A stretch of 10,618 bases of DNA from NCBI GenBank assembly GCA_900754615.1, contig CAAEDN010000096.1:1-10618 (forward strand), written 5' to 3'. Below the pieces are notes generated by a model that saw nothing but the letters and a program-made list of their open reading frames with translations, searched no databases and was not told the DNA's origin. Below, in pieces: positions 1 through 6,129 of the stretch (its first letter is position 1; the number at the start of each line of letters is the position of its first letter). Origin of the DNA: an uncultured Holdemanella sp. (GTDB lineage Bacteria; Bacillota_I; Bacilli_A; Erysipelotrichales; Erysipelotrichaceae). A program made the position numbers and the translations under genes.

Positions 1-73
1 ACTCAGAAGTTAAGCACTTTCACGGCGACAATAGTTGGGCTTGCCCCTGCGAAGATAGCTAGCTGCCGGGTCC
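1..73 (+). rRNA. rrf: 5S ribosomal RNA, 3' part (5' end outside window)
   Basis: The window opens inside the conserved 5S segment ACTCAGAAGTTAAGC (1-15), the loop B/helix III region of bacterial 5S rRNA. It continues through a TAGTTGGGCTTGCCCCTGCGA-like helix IV/loop E region (about 33-53) and ends with the GCCGGGTCC strand (65-73) expected for the 3' half of helix I. About 40 nucleotides of the 5' end lie upstream of the window. It marks the end of an rRNA operon; the 16S and 23S genes are presumably further upstream, which is an inference from the usual order. The exact 3' end is uncertain by a few bases. Confidence 0.93.
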
Positions 74-80
74 TTTTTTT
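73..80 (+). terminator. T-run after 5S rRNA, likely rRNA operon terminator
   Basis: A run of seven T (74-80) follows the 5S 3' strand directly. The GC-rich terminal helix of 5S could supply the stem, an arrangement common at the end of Firmicute rRNA operons. Its 5' strand is outside the window, so the hairpin cannot be checked here. Confidence 0.55.
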
Positions 81-207
81 ATACATTCTTTAAATTTTAC
101 TTATTCATTGAATATATATTAATATGTTTTATGAATAAATAAATATTTATTGATTCTTATACTTAAATTTGTTATTTTTTTATTTGTAGTAATGACTTAG
201 GGCATTT
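81..207. other. AT-rich intergenic spacer, possible weak promoter
   Basis: This spacer between the 5S terminator and the glycosyltransferase is very AT-rich and holds no convincing gene. It contains an 8-bp inverted repeat, TTATTCAT (101-108) and ATGAATAA (131-138), and a 14-bp palindrome at 138-151. Possible promoters are TTGAAT (108-113) with TATGAA (130-135) at 16 bp, and TTGATT (150-155) with TATTTT (173-178) at 17 bp. Each hexamer matches consensus at only four of six positions. In such AT-rich DNA these matches may be chance. Confidence 0.3.
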
Positions 208-221
208 AAGGAGGCTGGTTC

Positions 222-1154
222 ATGTATAAAGTGAGTGTATTGATTCCAGTATATAATGTAGAAAAATATTTATCTAAATGTTTAGAATCTATTATTCAAC
301 AGACATACAAAAATCTTGAAATCATAATAATAAATGACGGTACGACAGATTCATCTTTAGAAATAGCGAATCTATATTCAAATAAATATGATTTTATTTA
401 CGTTTATAGTTATGAAAATGCTGGGATTTCTACGACACGAAATCGTGCATTAGAAAAAGCTAAAGGAGATTATTATTTATTTGTAGATAGTGATGATTAT
501 TTGAATCCTAGAATGATCGAAAGCATGGTAAATGAAGCTATTAAAACAAATAGTGATATTGTCACTTGTGGTTATCGTATTGAATATAAAGGAATTTCAA
601 TTCCCGTAAGTCCAATAAAAAAGAGGACAATGGATTCATTATCTGCATTAAGAGCTTTAAGTCAAAATAAAGGTATTAATAATTATCCTTGGGGAAAACT
701 ATATGCTGCTTCTTGTTTTAAAGATGTAAAATTTCCTGATGAGAAAAAGGGATTCGAAGATACATATACGGTTTTTAAAGCAATCTATAATGCAAATTGC
801 ATTTCTATTTTACCATATTGCTATTATCATTATGTAAAGCGTCCTGGCTCGTTAACGGACCATATGGATATTGTGCAGGCTTATGAAATGCGTGCAGCTT
901 ATGAATACCAGGAACTATGTTTACATCAATGGTTCCCAAATGATAATTTTTATTATGATATTAATTTCTACAATAGTGATATGGTGATTCTATATACATT
1001 GATATTTTTCTATTCTAGAAAAGATAAACCAGTCTATGTACCAGCTGTTATTGATTGGTCAAAAATCAATATATTTTACCGTATAGGATATGTTGTATGG
1101 CGTTTGATCGCTTGTATTAAGTTTGGATGGTCTTTAAAATGGCAAGAGAATTAA
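222..1154 (+). CDS. Family 2 glycosyltransferase
   Basis: The 310-residue product is a GT-A fold glycosyltransferase, family GT2, which transfers a sugar from a nucleotide-sugar donor, usually to polysaccharide, teichoic acid or lipid-linked precursors. Visible landmarks are the N-terminal VLIPVYN strand (residues 7-12 region), the nucleotide-binding NDGTTDSS loop (38-45), the metal-binding DSDD motif (89-92) and a GFED motif (177-180) where the catalytic base of such enzymes lies. Hydrophobic stretches near 254-265 and 288-305 could allow peripheral membrane contact; there is no clear multi-span anchor. The start is set by AAGGAGG at 208-214, seven bases before ATG. It overlaps the acetyltransferase gene downstream. 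Its substrate cannot be told from sequence, and no other surface-polysaccharide genes are in view. ATA isoleucine codons are frequent here but almost absent in ffh, so it may be accessory, although expression level could also explain this. Confidence 0.9.
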   Translation: MYKVSVLIPVYNVEKYLSKCLESIIQQTYKNLEIIIINDGTTDSSLEIANLYSNKYDFIYVYSYENAGISTTRNRALEKAKGDYYLFVDSDDYLNPRMIESMVNEAIKTNSDIVTCGYRIEYKGISIPVSPIKKRTMDSLSALRALSQNKGINNYPWGKLYAASCFKDVKFPDEKKGFEDTYTVFKAIYNANCISILPYCYYHYVKRPGSLTDHMDIVQAYEMRAAYEYQELCLHQWFPNDNFYYDINFYNSDMVILYTLIFFYSRKDKPVYVPAVIDWSKINIFYRIGYVVWRLIACIKFGWSLKWQEN

Positions 1155-1642
1155 TTCGTAAGGCAACTCTTGAAGATATGCCTATATTATTAGAGATATA
1201 TGAAAGAGCTAGAAACTTTATGGTTTCTACAGGAAATAAAAATCAATGGAAAAATGGATATCCTTCAAAAAGTATATTAGCAGAGGATATTGAAAAAGGC
1301 GAAATGTATGTCTTAGAAGATGAAGATGGCATTCAGGCAAGTTTTGTATTCTATTGTGGTATAGATCCTTGTTACAATAAAATATATGATGGTGAATGGT
1401 TAAATGATGAGCCTTATGGTGTTATTCATCGCATAGCTACACGTGGTTTAAAGAAACATATGGCAGATATTATTTTAGATTATTGTTCAAGTAAAATTGA
1501 TAATATTCGCATGGACACGCATAATGATAATAAGCCAATGCAAAACTTTATGTTTAGGCATGGATTTAAACATGTAGGGACGATATATTTAAAAAATGGT
1601 GAAAGTCGTTTGGCCTTCCATTGTAATTTAAAGGAAAATTAG
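1139..1642 (+). CDS. GNAT-family N-acetyltransferase
   Basis: The product, 167 residues from ATG 1139, belongs to the GNAT superfamily, which moves an acetyl group from acetyl-CoA to an amine. The N-terminal IRKATLEDMPILLEIY resembles the usual beta1-alpha1 opening. The IHRIATRGLKKHM segment corresponds to motif A, and MDTHNDNKPMQNFMFRHGF with the following VGTI is a typical motif B (Asn-x-x-Met...HGF...G). The glycine-rich pyrophosphate loop of motif A is degenerate: KKHMAD stands where R/Q-x-x-G-x-G/A is expected. Another in-frame ATG at 1127 would add four residues. I prefer 1139 because GGATGG (1125-1130) lies at a workable distance and because homologues start near this residue. It overlaps the glycosyltransferase by 16 bp, so the two are probably translationally coupled. 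The substrate is unknown. Confidence 0.85.
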   Translation: MARELIRKATLEDMPILLEIYERARNFMVSTGNKNQWKNGYPSKSILAEDIEKGEMYVLEDEDGIQASFVFYCGIDPCYNKIYDGEWLNDEPYGVIHRIATRGLKKHMADIILDYCSSKIDNIRMDTHNDNKPMQNFMFRHGFKHVGTIYLKNGESRLAFHCNLKEN

Positions 1643-1675
1643 GTAAACTTAAGGAGTTTAGGGAGATTATTATTT

Positions 1676-3094
1676 ATGGCATTTGAATCATTAAGTGAAC
1701 GCTTAAATAAAGCATTTAAAAATATTTCTGGACAGGGAAAACTGACTGAAAAAAATATGACAGACATGTTAAAAGAAGTACGCATGTCTTTATTGGAGGC
1801 AGATGTTAACTATGATGTAGTTAAAAGTTTTGTCGAAAATGTAAAAGAAAAAGCACTTGGACAAGAAGTACTTGATTCCTTAAATCCAAGTCAAATGGTT
1901 GTTAAAATAGTACATGATGAATTACAAGTTTTATTAGGTGAAGAAGATGCACGTATTCACTTTAAAAAGCAAGGAATGACAACTGTAATGATGGTTGGTT
2001 TGCAGGGTACAGGTAAAACAACTGCAAGTGCGAAAATTGCAAATTATGCAAAGAATAAATTAGCACGTAGAGTATTATTGGTAGCATGTGATGTTGTACG
2101 TCCGGCAGCTATTGAACAGTTACAGACATTAGGAAAAAGTATTAATGTAGAAGTCTTTACTTGCGGTCCTGAAACATCGGCTGTAGAAACAGCTAGACAG
2201 GCATTAACATATGCAAAAGATCGTCAAAAAGATTTAGTAATCTTCGATACGGCTGGTCGTTTACATATTGATGAAGCATTAATGCAAGAGCTTCAACAAA
2301 TGAAAGAACTTGTCGTTCCTGATGAAATCTTATTAACTGTAGATGCGATGACAGGTCAAGATATTGTTACTGTCGCAAAGGAATTTAACGAACAATTATC
2401 TGTAACAGGATTAGTGGTTACTAAGATGGATGGTGATGCACGTGGTGGTGGATTGTTATCTGTTCGTTCTATCACAAATGTACCAGTTTTATTTGTATCA
2501 AATGGTGAAAAAGTAGATGATTTAGAAGAGTTCCACCCGGATCGTATGGCAGATCGTATCTTGGGAATGGGTGACATTGTATCCTTGGTTGAACAAGCGC
2601 AAGATAAGTTAGATATGGACGTTCAGAAAAAGACTGCAGAACGTATGAAACAGGGTGTGTTTACATTCAATGATTTATTAGCTCAGTTAGGTCAAGTATC
2701 TAAAATGGGATCTATGCAAAAAATGATGAATATGATTCCAGGCATTAATAAAGTAGCTAAAAATCTTGATGATGAAAAGATGAATTCACAAATGAAAAAA
2801 AGTGAAGCCATTATTTTATCTATGACGGAATATGAACGTGAGAATCCTTCATGTTTAAAAGCATCAAGAAAGAATCGAATTGCGAAAGGTGCTGGCGTAA
2901 AGGTTATGGATGTTAACCGCTTGATTAATCAACTAGAACAAATGCAGATGATGACTAAGTTGATGAGTGGTAAGACAAAAATGCCAGATATGGCTGCATT
3001 GCAAAATATGCAACGTGGCGGTGGAATGCCTGGTATGTCAAAGCATGCAGGAAGCAAAAAACAAAAATCAAAGAAGAAAAAGAAGAAAAAATAA
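1676..3094 (+). CDS. ffh: Signal recognition particle GTPase Ffh (SRP54)
   Basis: Ffh binds 4.5S/6S SRP RNA and hydrophobic signal sequences on nascent chains and, with FtsY, delivers ribosomes to the Sec translocon. The 472-residue protein has an N-terminal helical bundle (1-90) and the G domain, with P-loop GLQGTGKTT (108-116), DTAGR (191-195) and TKMDGDARGGG (249-259). A methionine-rich M domain follows (about 325-432), with the RNA-binding SRKNRIAKGAG region (397-407) and VNRL (413-416). The length is slightly above the usual 440-450 because of an unusually lysine-rich tail (461-472). GGGAG at 1661-1665 supports the ATG at 1676; the 33-bp gap to the upstream gene has a second purine-rich AAGGAG at 1651-1656. 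In many Firmicutes ylxM lies directly before ffh; here an acetyltransferase does. Downstream, rpsP follows after a hairpin and promoter. Confidence 0.98.
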   Translation: MAFESLSERLNKAFKNISGQGKLTEKNMTDMLKEVRMSLLEADVNYDVVKSFVENVKEKALGQEVLDSLNPSQMVVKIVHDELQVLLGEEDARIHFKKQGMTTVMMVGLQGTGKTTASAKIANYAKNKLARRVLLVACDVVRPAAIEQLQTLGKSINVEVFTCGPETSAVETARQALTYAKDRQKDLVIFDTAGRLHIDEALMQELQQMKELVVPDEILLTVDAMTGQDIVTVAKEFNEQLSVTGLVVTKMDGDARGGGLLSVRSITNVPVLFVSNGEKVDDLEEFHPDRMADRILGMGDIVSLVEQAQDKLDMDVQKKTAERMKQGVFTFNDLLAQLGQVSKMGSMQKMMNMIPGINKVAKNLDDEKMNSQMKKSEAIILSMTEYERENPSCLKASRKNRIAKGAGVKVMDVNRLINQLEQMQMMTKLMSGKTKMPDMAALQNMQRGGGMPGMSKHAGSKKQKSKKKKKKK

Positions 3095-3138
3095 AAAAAT
3101 AAGGTGTAAAGTAAAAATACTTGACACCTTATTTTATT
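3093..3138 (+). terminator. Hairpin terminator/attenuator after ffh
   Basis: AAAATAAGGTGT (3096-3107) pairs with ACACCTTATTTT (3124-3135). Inside, after one A/G mismatch, AAGTA (3109-3113) pairs with TACTT (3118-3122) around an AAAA loop. This gives 17 paired positions with a single mismatch. The 3' arm ends in ATTTTATT, a weak U-tract, so termination may be partial. Its A-rich 5' arm begins right at the ffh stop codon, so it could also act in the reverse direction, although no gene on the - strand needs it. It overlaps the -35 box of the rpsP promoter. Confidence 0.65.
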
Positions 3139-3149
3139 CGTGTTATTCT
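3121..3149 (+). promoter_or_regulatory. SigA-type promoter for rpsP
   Basis: A perfect TTGACA -35 box (3121-3126) is followed, exactly 17 bp later, by TATTCT (3144-3149), which matches the -10 consensus at four of six positions. A TG dinucleotide at 3141-3142 gives an extended -10. Transcription would begin near 3155-3157, leaving a leader of about 33 nt before the S16 start codon. The -35 box lies within the 3' arm of the ffh terminator hairpin. Confidence 0.65.
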
Positions 3150-3189
3150 TTATGAGCTTTAATAAATTAGAAAAGGTAGGAATTTAAAT

Positions 3190-3459
3190 ATGGTTAAATT
3201 ACGTTTAAAAAGAATGGGTAAAAAGGGTGCTCCTTTCTACCGTATAGTAGCTGCTGACTCACGTAGTCCTCGTGATGGTCGCTTTATCGAACAAATCGGT
3301 ACATACAACCCAACTAAAGCAGAAAACAAAGTAACTTTAGACAAAGAATTAACAAAGAAATGGTTAAGCAATGGTGCACAACCAACTGACACTGTTCGTT
3401 CAATCTTGTCACACGAAGGTGTTTTAAAAGAAATGCACGAAGCTAAAAGTTCAAAATAA
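3190..3459 (+). CDS. rpsP: 30S ribosomal protein S16
   Basis: S16 is a small primary-assembly protein of the 30S body that binds 16S rRNA. The 89-residue product has the family's opening MVKLRLKRMGKKGAPFYRIV, then ADSRSPRDGRFIEQIGTYNP (22-41), and ends in the usual variable lysine-rich tail. The length is normal. AAAGGT/TAGG at 3172-3180 precedes the ATG. The stop codon overlaps the khpA start in a TAATG junction, so the two are very likely translationally coupled. It probably has its own promoter in the gap after ffh, which would separate ribosomal protein output from SRP output. Confidence 0.99.
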   Translation: MVKLRLKRMGKKGAPFYRIVAADSRSPRDGRFIEQIGTYNPTKAENKVTLDKELTKKWLSNGAQPTDTVRSILSHEGVLKEMHEAKSSK

Positions 3460-3707
3460 TGATTGATTTAGAAAAAACATTATTAGACATTTGTTTACCA
3501 ATTGTAGATGATCAGAAAGCATTATCTGTAAAAACAATGGCAACTACAAATGATAATGAAATTTTATTGTATGTATATGCCAATAGCGAAGATGTTGCAC
3601 GTTTAATTGGTCGTAAGGGAATTATGGCTAGCAGTATTCGTCAAATGATGTCTATTGCTGCTCGTGATGTACATAAAAGAATTTCAGTAAAATTTGAAAC
3701 GTATTAG
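3459..3707 (+). CDS. khpA: KH-domain RNA-binding protein KhpA (YlqC family)
   Basis: This 82-residue protein is almost only a single KH domain. The GRKG loop (51-54) is the GxxG motif that contacts RNA backbone, set in VARLIGRKGIMASSIRQM. Members of this family dimerise or pair with KhpB/EloR and affect cell elongation, division and RNA regulation in streptococci and clostridia; that role here is inferred from family membership. Length is typical. It starts with the last base of the rpsP stop codon (TAATG) and has no separate strong ribosome binding site, so translation likely depends on ribosomes finishing S16. The stop codon is inside the terminator stem that follows. The ylqD gene that lies between khpA and rimM in Bacillus is absent. 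Confidence 0.95.
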   Translation: MIDLEKTLLDICLPIVDDQKALSVKTMATTNDNEILLYVYANSEDVARLIGRKGIMASSIRQMMSIAARDVHKRISVKFETY

Positions 3708-3734
3708 GATGTGATTTCGCATCCTGATTTTTTT
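3706..3734 (+). terminator. Intrinsic terminator between khpA and rimM
   Basis: AGGATG (3706-3711) pairs with CATCCT (3720-3725); a further T-G wobble and G-C pair close an ATTT loop. This 8-bp stem is followed by GATTTTTTT (3726-3734). The khpA stop codon TAG overlaps the 5' arm, and the rimM ribosome binding site begins at the base after the T-run. It has all the features of a Rho-independent terminator inside an otherwise co-directional cluster, so it may set the ratio of rpsP-khpA to rimM-trmD transcripts. Confidence 0.75.
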
Positions 3735-3744
3735 AGGAGGACAT

Positions 3745-4233
3745 ATGATAAAAGTAGCTCAAATCATAAACACACATGGACTTAAGGGTGAATGCAAATT
3801 ATATCTTGTTACTGATGATCCTGAACATCGTTTTGAAAAGGGTAGAGTGTTACATTTAGAAGATGGTCGTACGTTAACTGTTAAGCGTTATCGCGAACAA
3901 AAAGGCTTTGGTTATTGTTATTTTGAAGATATAGATTCCATTGAAAAAGCGGAACAATTAAAAACAAAGAATTTATTTATTGCCCAAGAAGACTTGCCAA
4001 AACTTGAAGAAGGTCAATACTATTATCATGAATTAATGCATTGTACCGTTTATAATGAGAAAAAAGAAGACCTTGGCCAAGTTGTGGATATTTTAGAGAC
4101 AGGAGCAAATTTAGTGCTTCGTGTAAAATCAAAGAAAAATAGTTTCTTATTACCTTTTGTACCTGCATTTATTGTAGATGTGAATAAAGAAACTCATGAA
4201 ATTATAATTTGTGAAATGGATGGTTTACGATGA
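3745..4233 (+). CDS. rimM: Ribosome maturation factor RimM
   Basis: RimM helps assemble the 30S head and binds S19; loss slows 16S maturation. The 162-residue product has the N-terminal RimM barrel (about 1-85), opening with KVAQIINTHGLKGECKLY (3-20) like the family's G-x-HGxxGE motif, and a C-terminal PRC-barrel (about 90-162) with HELMHCTVYN and LLPFVPAFIVDVN. The length is normal. A textbook AGGAGG at 3735-3740, four bases before ATG, defines the start. Its end overlaps trmD by four bases (ATGA), the usual coupling of this pair. A terminator directly upstream and no clear promoter in the short gap suggest expression by readthrough or from a promoter inside khpA. Confidence 0.97.
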   Translation: MIKVAQIINTHGLKGECKLYLVTDDPEHRFEKGRVLHLEDGRTLTVKRYREQKGFGYCYFEDIDSIEKAEQLKTKNLFIAQEDLPKLEEGQYYYHELMHCTVYNEKKEDLGQVVDILETGANLVLRVKSKKNSFLLPFVPAFIVDVNKETHEIIICEMDGLR

Positions 4234-4952
4234 AAATATCAGTACTTACATTATTTCCAGAATACTTTGAACCTTTAATGACAACTAGTATTTTAAAACG
4301 TGCCAAAGAAAAAGGTTTATTTGAATTTGAAACCATTGATTTTCGAAAGTTTACAAAAGAAAAACATGGACATGTTGACGATACTCCGTATGGTGGTGGT
4401 GCTGGAATGGTGTTGATGTGCCAACCAATTTTAGATGCACTTCAATCGATTCGTACAGAAAATAGTACTGTCATTTTGTTGACACCACAAGGAAAGACAT
4501 TTAATCAGTCAATCGCAAAAGAATTATCTTTAAAGGAACACTTGATCTTTATTTGTGGACATTATGAAGGGTTTGATGAAAGAATTCGCGATTATGTAGA
4601 TATTCAAATGTCTTTAGGCGATTTTGTATTAACTGGTGGAGAAAGTGCATGCATGGTTATGTGTGATTGTATATTACGTATTTTACCTGGGGTAATTCGT
4701 CAAGATTCAAGTGACGATGATTCTTTCTCAAATGGACTTTTAGAATATCCTCAATATACAAGACCCGAAGTGTATGATGGGAAAAGAGTTCCTGATGTAT
4801 TATTGAGTGGTCATCATGCGAATATCAAGAAGTATAGACATGAAGAATCTTTAAAAAGAACTGCGATGTATCGTCCGGATTTATTAGAAAATTTAAATTT
4901 AAATAAAGAAGATCAAAAGATTGTCGATGTAGTATTAAAAAAAGAAAATTAA
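4230..4952 (+). CDS. trmD: tRNA (guanine-37-N1)-methyltransferase TrmD
   Basis: TrmD uses S-adenosylmethionine to make m1G37 next to the anticodon, preventing +1 frameshifts. The 240-residue protein shows the SPOUT trefoil-knot core: DDTPYGGGAGMVL (50-62), ICGHYEGFDERI (108-119), SLGDFVLTGGE (128-138) and DDDSFSNGLLEYPQYTRP (162-179). By alignment with the E. coli enzyme, Asp164 is the likely general base. The C-terminal LLSGHHANIKKYR and ESLKRT segments are typical for tRNA recognition. The ATG overlaps the rimM stop (ATGA) without a strong separate ribosome binding site. The stretch after GGE has three cysteines (141, 145, 147) where relatives mostly have hydrophobic residues and Asp-Ser; I infer no functional change. 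Confidence 0.98.
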   Translation: MKISVLTLFPEYFEPLMTTSILKRAKEKGLFEFETIDFRKFTKEKHGHVDDTPYGGGAGMVLMCQPILDALQSIRTENSTVILLTPQGKTFNQSIAKELSLKEHLIFICGHYEGFDERIRDYVDIQMSLGDFVLTGGESACMVMCDCILRILPGVIRQDSSDDDSFSNGLLEYPQYTRPEVYDGKRVPDVLLSGHHANIKKYRHEESLKRTAMYRPDLLENLNLNKEDQKIVDVVLKKEN

Positions 4953-4954
4953 TC

Positions 4955-4983
4955 TTGCGCAAAATCTATTGACATGATAATAT
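4955..4983 (+). promoter_or_regulatory. Putative rplS promoter
   Basis: TAATAT (4978-4983) preceded by TG at 4975-4976 forms an extended -10. TTGCGC (4955-4960) sits 17 bp upstream as a poor -35. Transcription from it would start near 4990, just at the small GCG-TTTA-CGC hairpin of the leader. A perfect TTGACA at 4969-4974 lies nearby but has no -10 box at 16-18 bp. Confidence 0.45.
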
Positions 4984-4989
4984 AAATAG

Positions 4990-5043
4990 GCGTTTACGCA
5001 TAGGTAGTTCCGCTGACACATTGTGTGAATGAACTGATAACCA
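4990..5043 (+). promoter_or_regulatory. L19 ribosomal protein leader RNA
   Basis: The 5' leader of rplS folds into a defined element. GGT-A-GTTC (5003-5010) pairs with GAACT (5031-5035) and, across a GATA bulge, with ACC (5040-5042). An inner CACA/TGTG stem (5017-5020 with 5024-5027) is capped by TTG, leaving CGCTGA and AAT as a conserved-looking internal loop. A small GCG/CGC hairpin (4990-4999) comes first. Position directly before rplS and this fold match the L19 leader known from Firmicutes, at which L19 is thought to repress its own synthesis. The identification rests on location and structure and was not scored against a covariance model. Confidence 0.7.
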
Positions 5044-5070
5044 AATATTAGAAGAGAAGGAGAAAAGAAA

Positions 5071-5418
5071 ATGAACTTAGGATTAGTTAATGAAGTAACA
5101 AAATCACAATTGAAGACTGACATTCCAGCATTCCGTTCTGGTAGTACTGTTCGTGTTCACGTTAAAATCAAAGAAGGTGACAAGAGCCGTATCCAGGTAT
5201 TCGAAGGTGTTGTAATTGAACGTGCAGGTGGAGGAATCTCTGAAACATTTACAGTTCGTAAGATTTCTAACCAAATTGGTGTAGAACGTAAATTCCCTAT
5301 CCACTCACCAATCATTGATCATATTGAAGTAGTTCGTCACGGTAAAGTACGTCGTAACAAGTTGTCTTACTTACGTAACCGTTCAGGTAAAGCTGCTCGT
5401 TTAAAAGAAGTTCGTTAA
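5071..5418 (+). CDS. rplS: 50S ribosomal protein L19
   Basis: L19 sits at the 30S-50S interface and contributes to bridges with 16S rRNA. The 115-residue product is full length and typical: an N-terminal helix, then the SH3-like barrel with FRSGSTVRVHVKIKEGDKSR (21-40), FEGVVIERAGGG (44-55), FTVRKIS, GVERKFPIHSP and the basic RRNKLSYLRNRSGKAARLKE tail. AAGGAG at 5057-5062, eight bases before ATG, defines the start. It is preceded by its own leader and probable promoter and followed by a strong terminator, so it can be expressed as a single-gene transcript as well as by readthrough from trmD. Confidence 0.99.
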   Translation: MNLGLVNEVTKSQLKTDIPAFRSGSTVRVHVKIKEGDKSRIQVFEGVVIERAGGGISETFTVRKISNQIGVERKFPIHSPIIDHIEVVRHGKVRRNKLSYLRNRSGKAARLKEVR

Positions 5419-5423
5419 TTGTT

Positions 5424-5452
5424 AAAAAAGTCTGGTTTTCAGACTTTTTTTT
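5424..5452 (+). terminator. Intrinsic terminator after rplS
   Basis: AAAAAAGTCTG (5424-5434) and CAGACTTTTTT (5440-5450) form a perfect 11-bp stem with a GTTTT loop. The 3' arm runs into a total of eight T (5445-5452). It is a strong and largely symmetrical Rho-independent terminator. Confidence 0.92.
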
Positions 5453-5463
5453 CTAAATCGTTT

Positions 5464-5469
5464 TATAAT
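5464..5469 (+). promoter_or_regulatory. Possible -10 box for lepB promoter
   Basis: A perfect TATAAT hexamer lies 31 bases before the lepB start codon, after the rplS terminator, where a new promoter would be expected. No good -35 is found at 16-18 bp, which would fall in the T-run of the terminator. A second -10-like TATGAT is at 5475-5480. Support is positional. Confidence 0.4.
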
Positions 5470-5499
5470 AGAGTTATGATATTTGGGGGATAAAAAAGT

Positions 5500-6129
5500 A
5501 TGAAGAAATCAAACAAAAGTGAGCTAAGATATAACGAAGATGATGAACGTACATTATTAGAAGATATATTAGGTTTTATTAAAGTATTTGTCGTAAGTGC
5601 CATTGTAATTTTACTGTTTGTAAATTTTGTTGCGCATCCAGTACGTGTGGATGGAAAAAGTATGTATCCTACATTAAAAGATGGGGATTTCGGTTTTACA
5701 AATGTAGGTGGTGTTCTTTTAAACGGTGTAGAACGAGGGGATATTGTCGTTGTGACGATGGAAGAAGATGGCCAGCAAACGCATTGGGTAAAACGTGTGA
5801 TTGGATTACCTGGTGAAACTGTAAGTTGTGTAAATGATGTAGTATTTATTAATGGTAAAGTTTTAAATGAAACAAAGTATATTGATCCAAATTATCATCA
5901 ATCCTGTGTTGATAAGTTTGGATACTTTAACAAAATACCTAATGAAAACAATACAGATGTAAAAGACTTTGATGAAGTTACATTAGGTGATGATGAGTAT
6001 TTTGTAATGGGGGATAATCGACCATATTCCAAGGATTCTAGATATGTGGGTCCTGTGAAAAAATCGCAATTATTTGCGAAGAATATGTTAGTATTATTAC
6101 CATTTTCAGATATGGGAGTGAAAGATTAG
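5500..6129 (+). CDS. lepB: Signal peptidase I
   Basis: Type I signal peptidase removes signal peptides from secreted proteins on the outer face of the membrane, using a Ser-Lys dyad. The 209-residue protein has a charged cytosolic N-terminus (1-23) and one membrane segment (about 26-46, FIKVFVVSAIVILLFVNFVA). The catalytic Ser54 is in DGKSMYPTL, and Lys98 is in HWVKRVIGLPGE (95-106). The C-terminal signature GDNRPYSKDSR is at 171-181. Length fits Gram-positive SipS-like enzymes. GGGGGA (5485-5490) precedes the ATG. Its stop codon overlaps the rbgA start by one base. Placement between rplS and rbgA is seen in several Firmicutes and links export with the ribosome cluster, together with ffh upstream. 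Confidence 0.97.
   Translation: MKKSNKSELRYNEDDERTLLEDILGFIKVFVVSAIVILLFVNFVAHPVRVDGKSMYPTLKDGDFGFTNVGGVLLNGVERGDIVVVTMEEDGQQTHWVKRVIGLPGETVSCVNDVVFINGKVLNETKYIDPNYHQSCVDKFGYFNKIPNENNTDVKDFDEVTLGDDEYFVMGDNRPYSKDSRYVGPVKKSQLFAKNMLVLLPFSDMGVKD

Noticed and set aside
101..151. Inverted repeat and palindrome in the spacer after 5S as an operator or attachment site
   Set aside because: The region is almost pure A and T, where such repeats arise often by chance; no integrase, tRNA or repeated partner site is present.
2356..2577. Open frame on the - strand inside ffh
   Set aside because: It lies wholly within the conserved G-domain coding region of ffh, has no ribosome binding site or recognisable motif, and is best explained as a shadow of the real gene. 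The same holds for the - strand frames at 3977-4168, 4935-5123, 5104-5304, 7812-8018, 8644-8883, 8989-9279, 9763-10038 and 9869-10051.
2967..3155. Open frame overlapping the ffh 3' end on the + strand
   Set aside because: It reads the lysine-tail purine tract and the terminator hairpin in another frame; the start lies in the M domain of ffh without a ribosome binding site.
4969..4974. Perfect TTGACA before rplS as a -35 box
   Set aside because: At 16-18 bp downstream only CGTTTA, GTTTAC or TTTACG are present, which do not resemble a -10 box; the extended -10 at 4978-4983 is better placed for the leader start.
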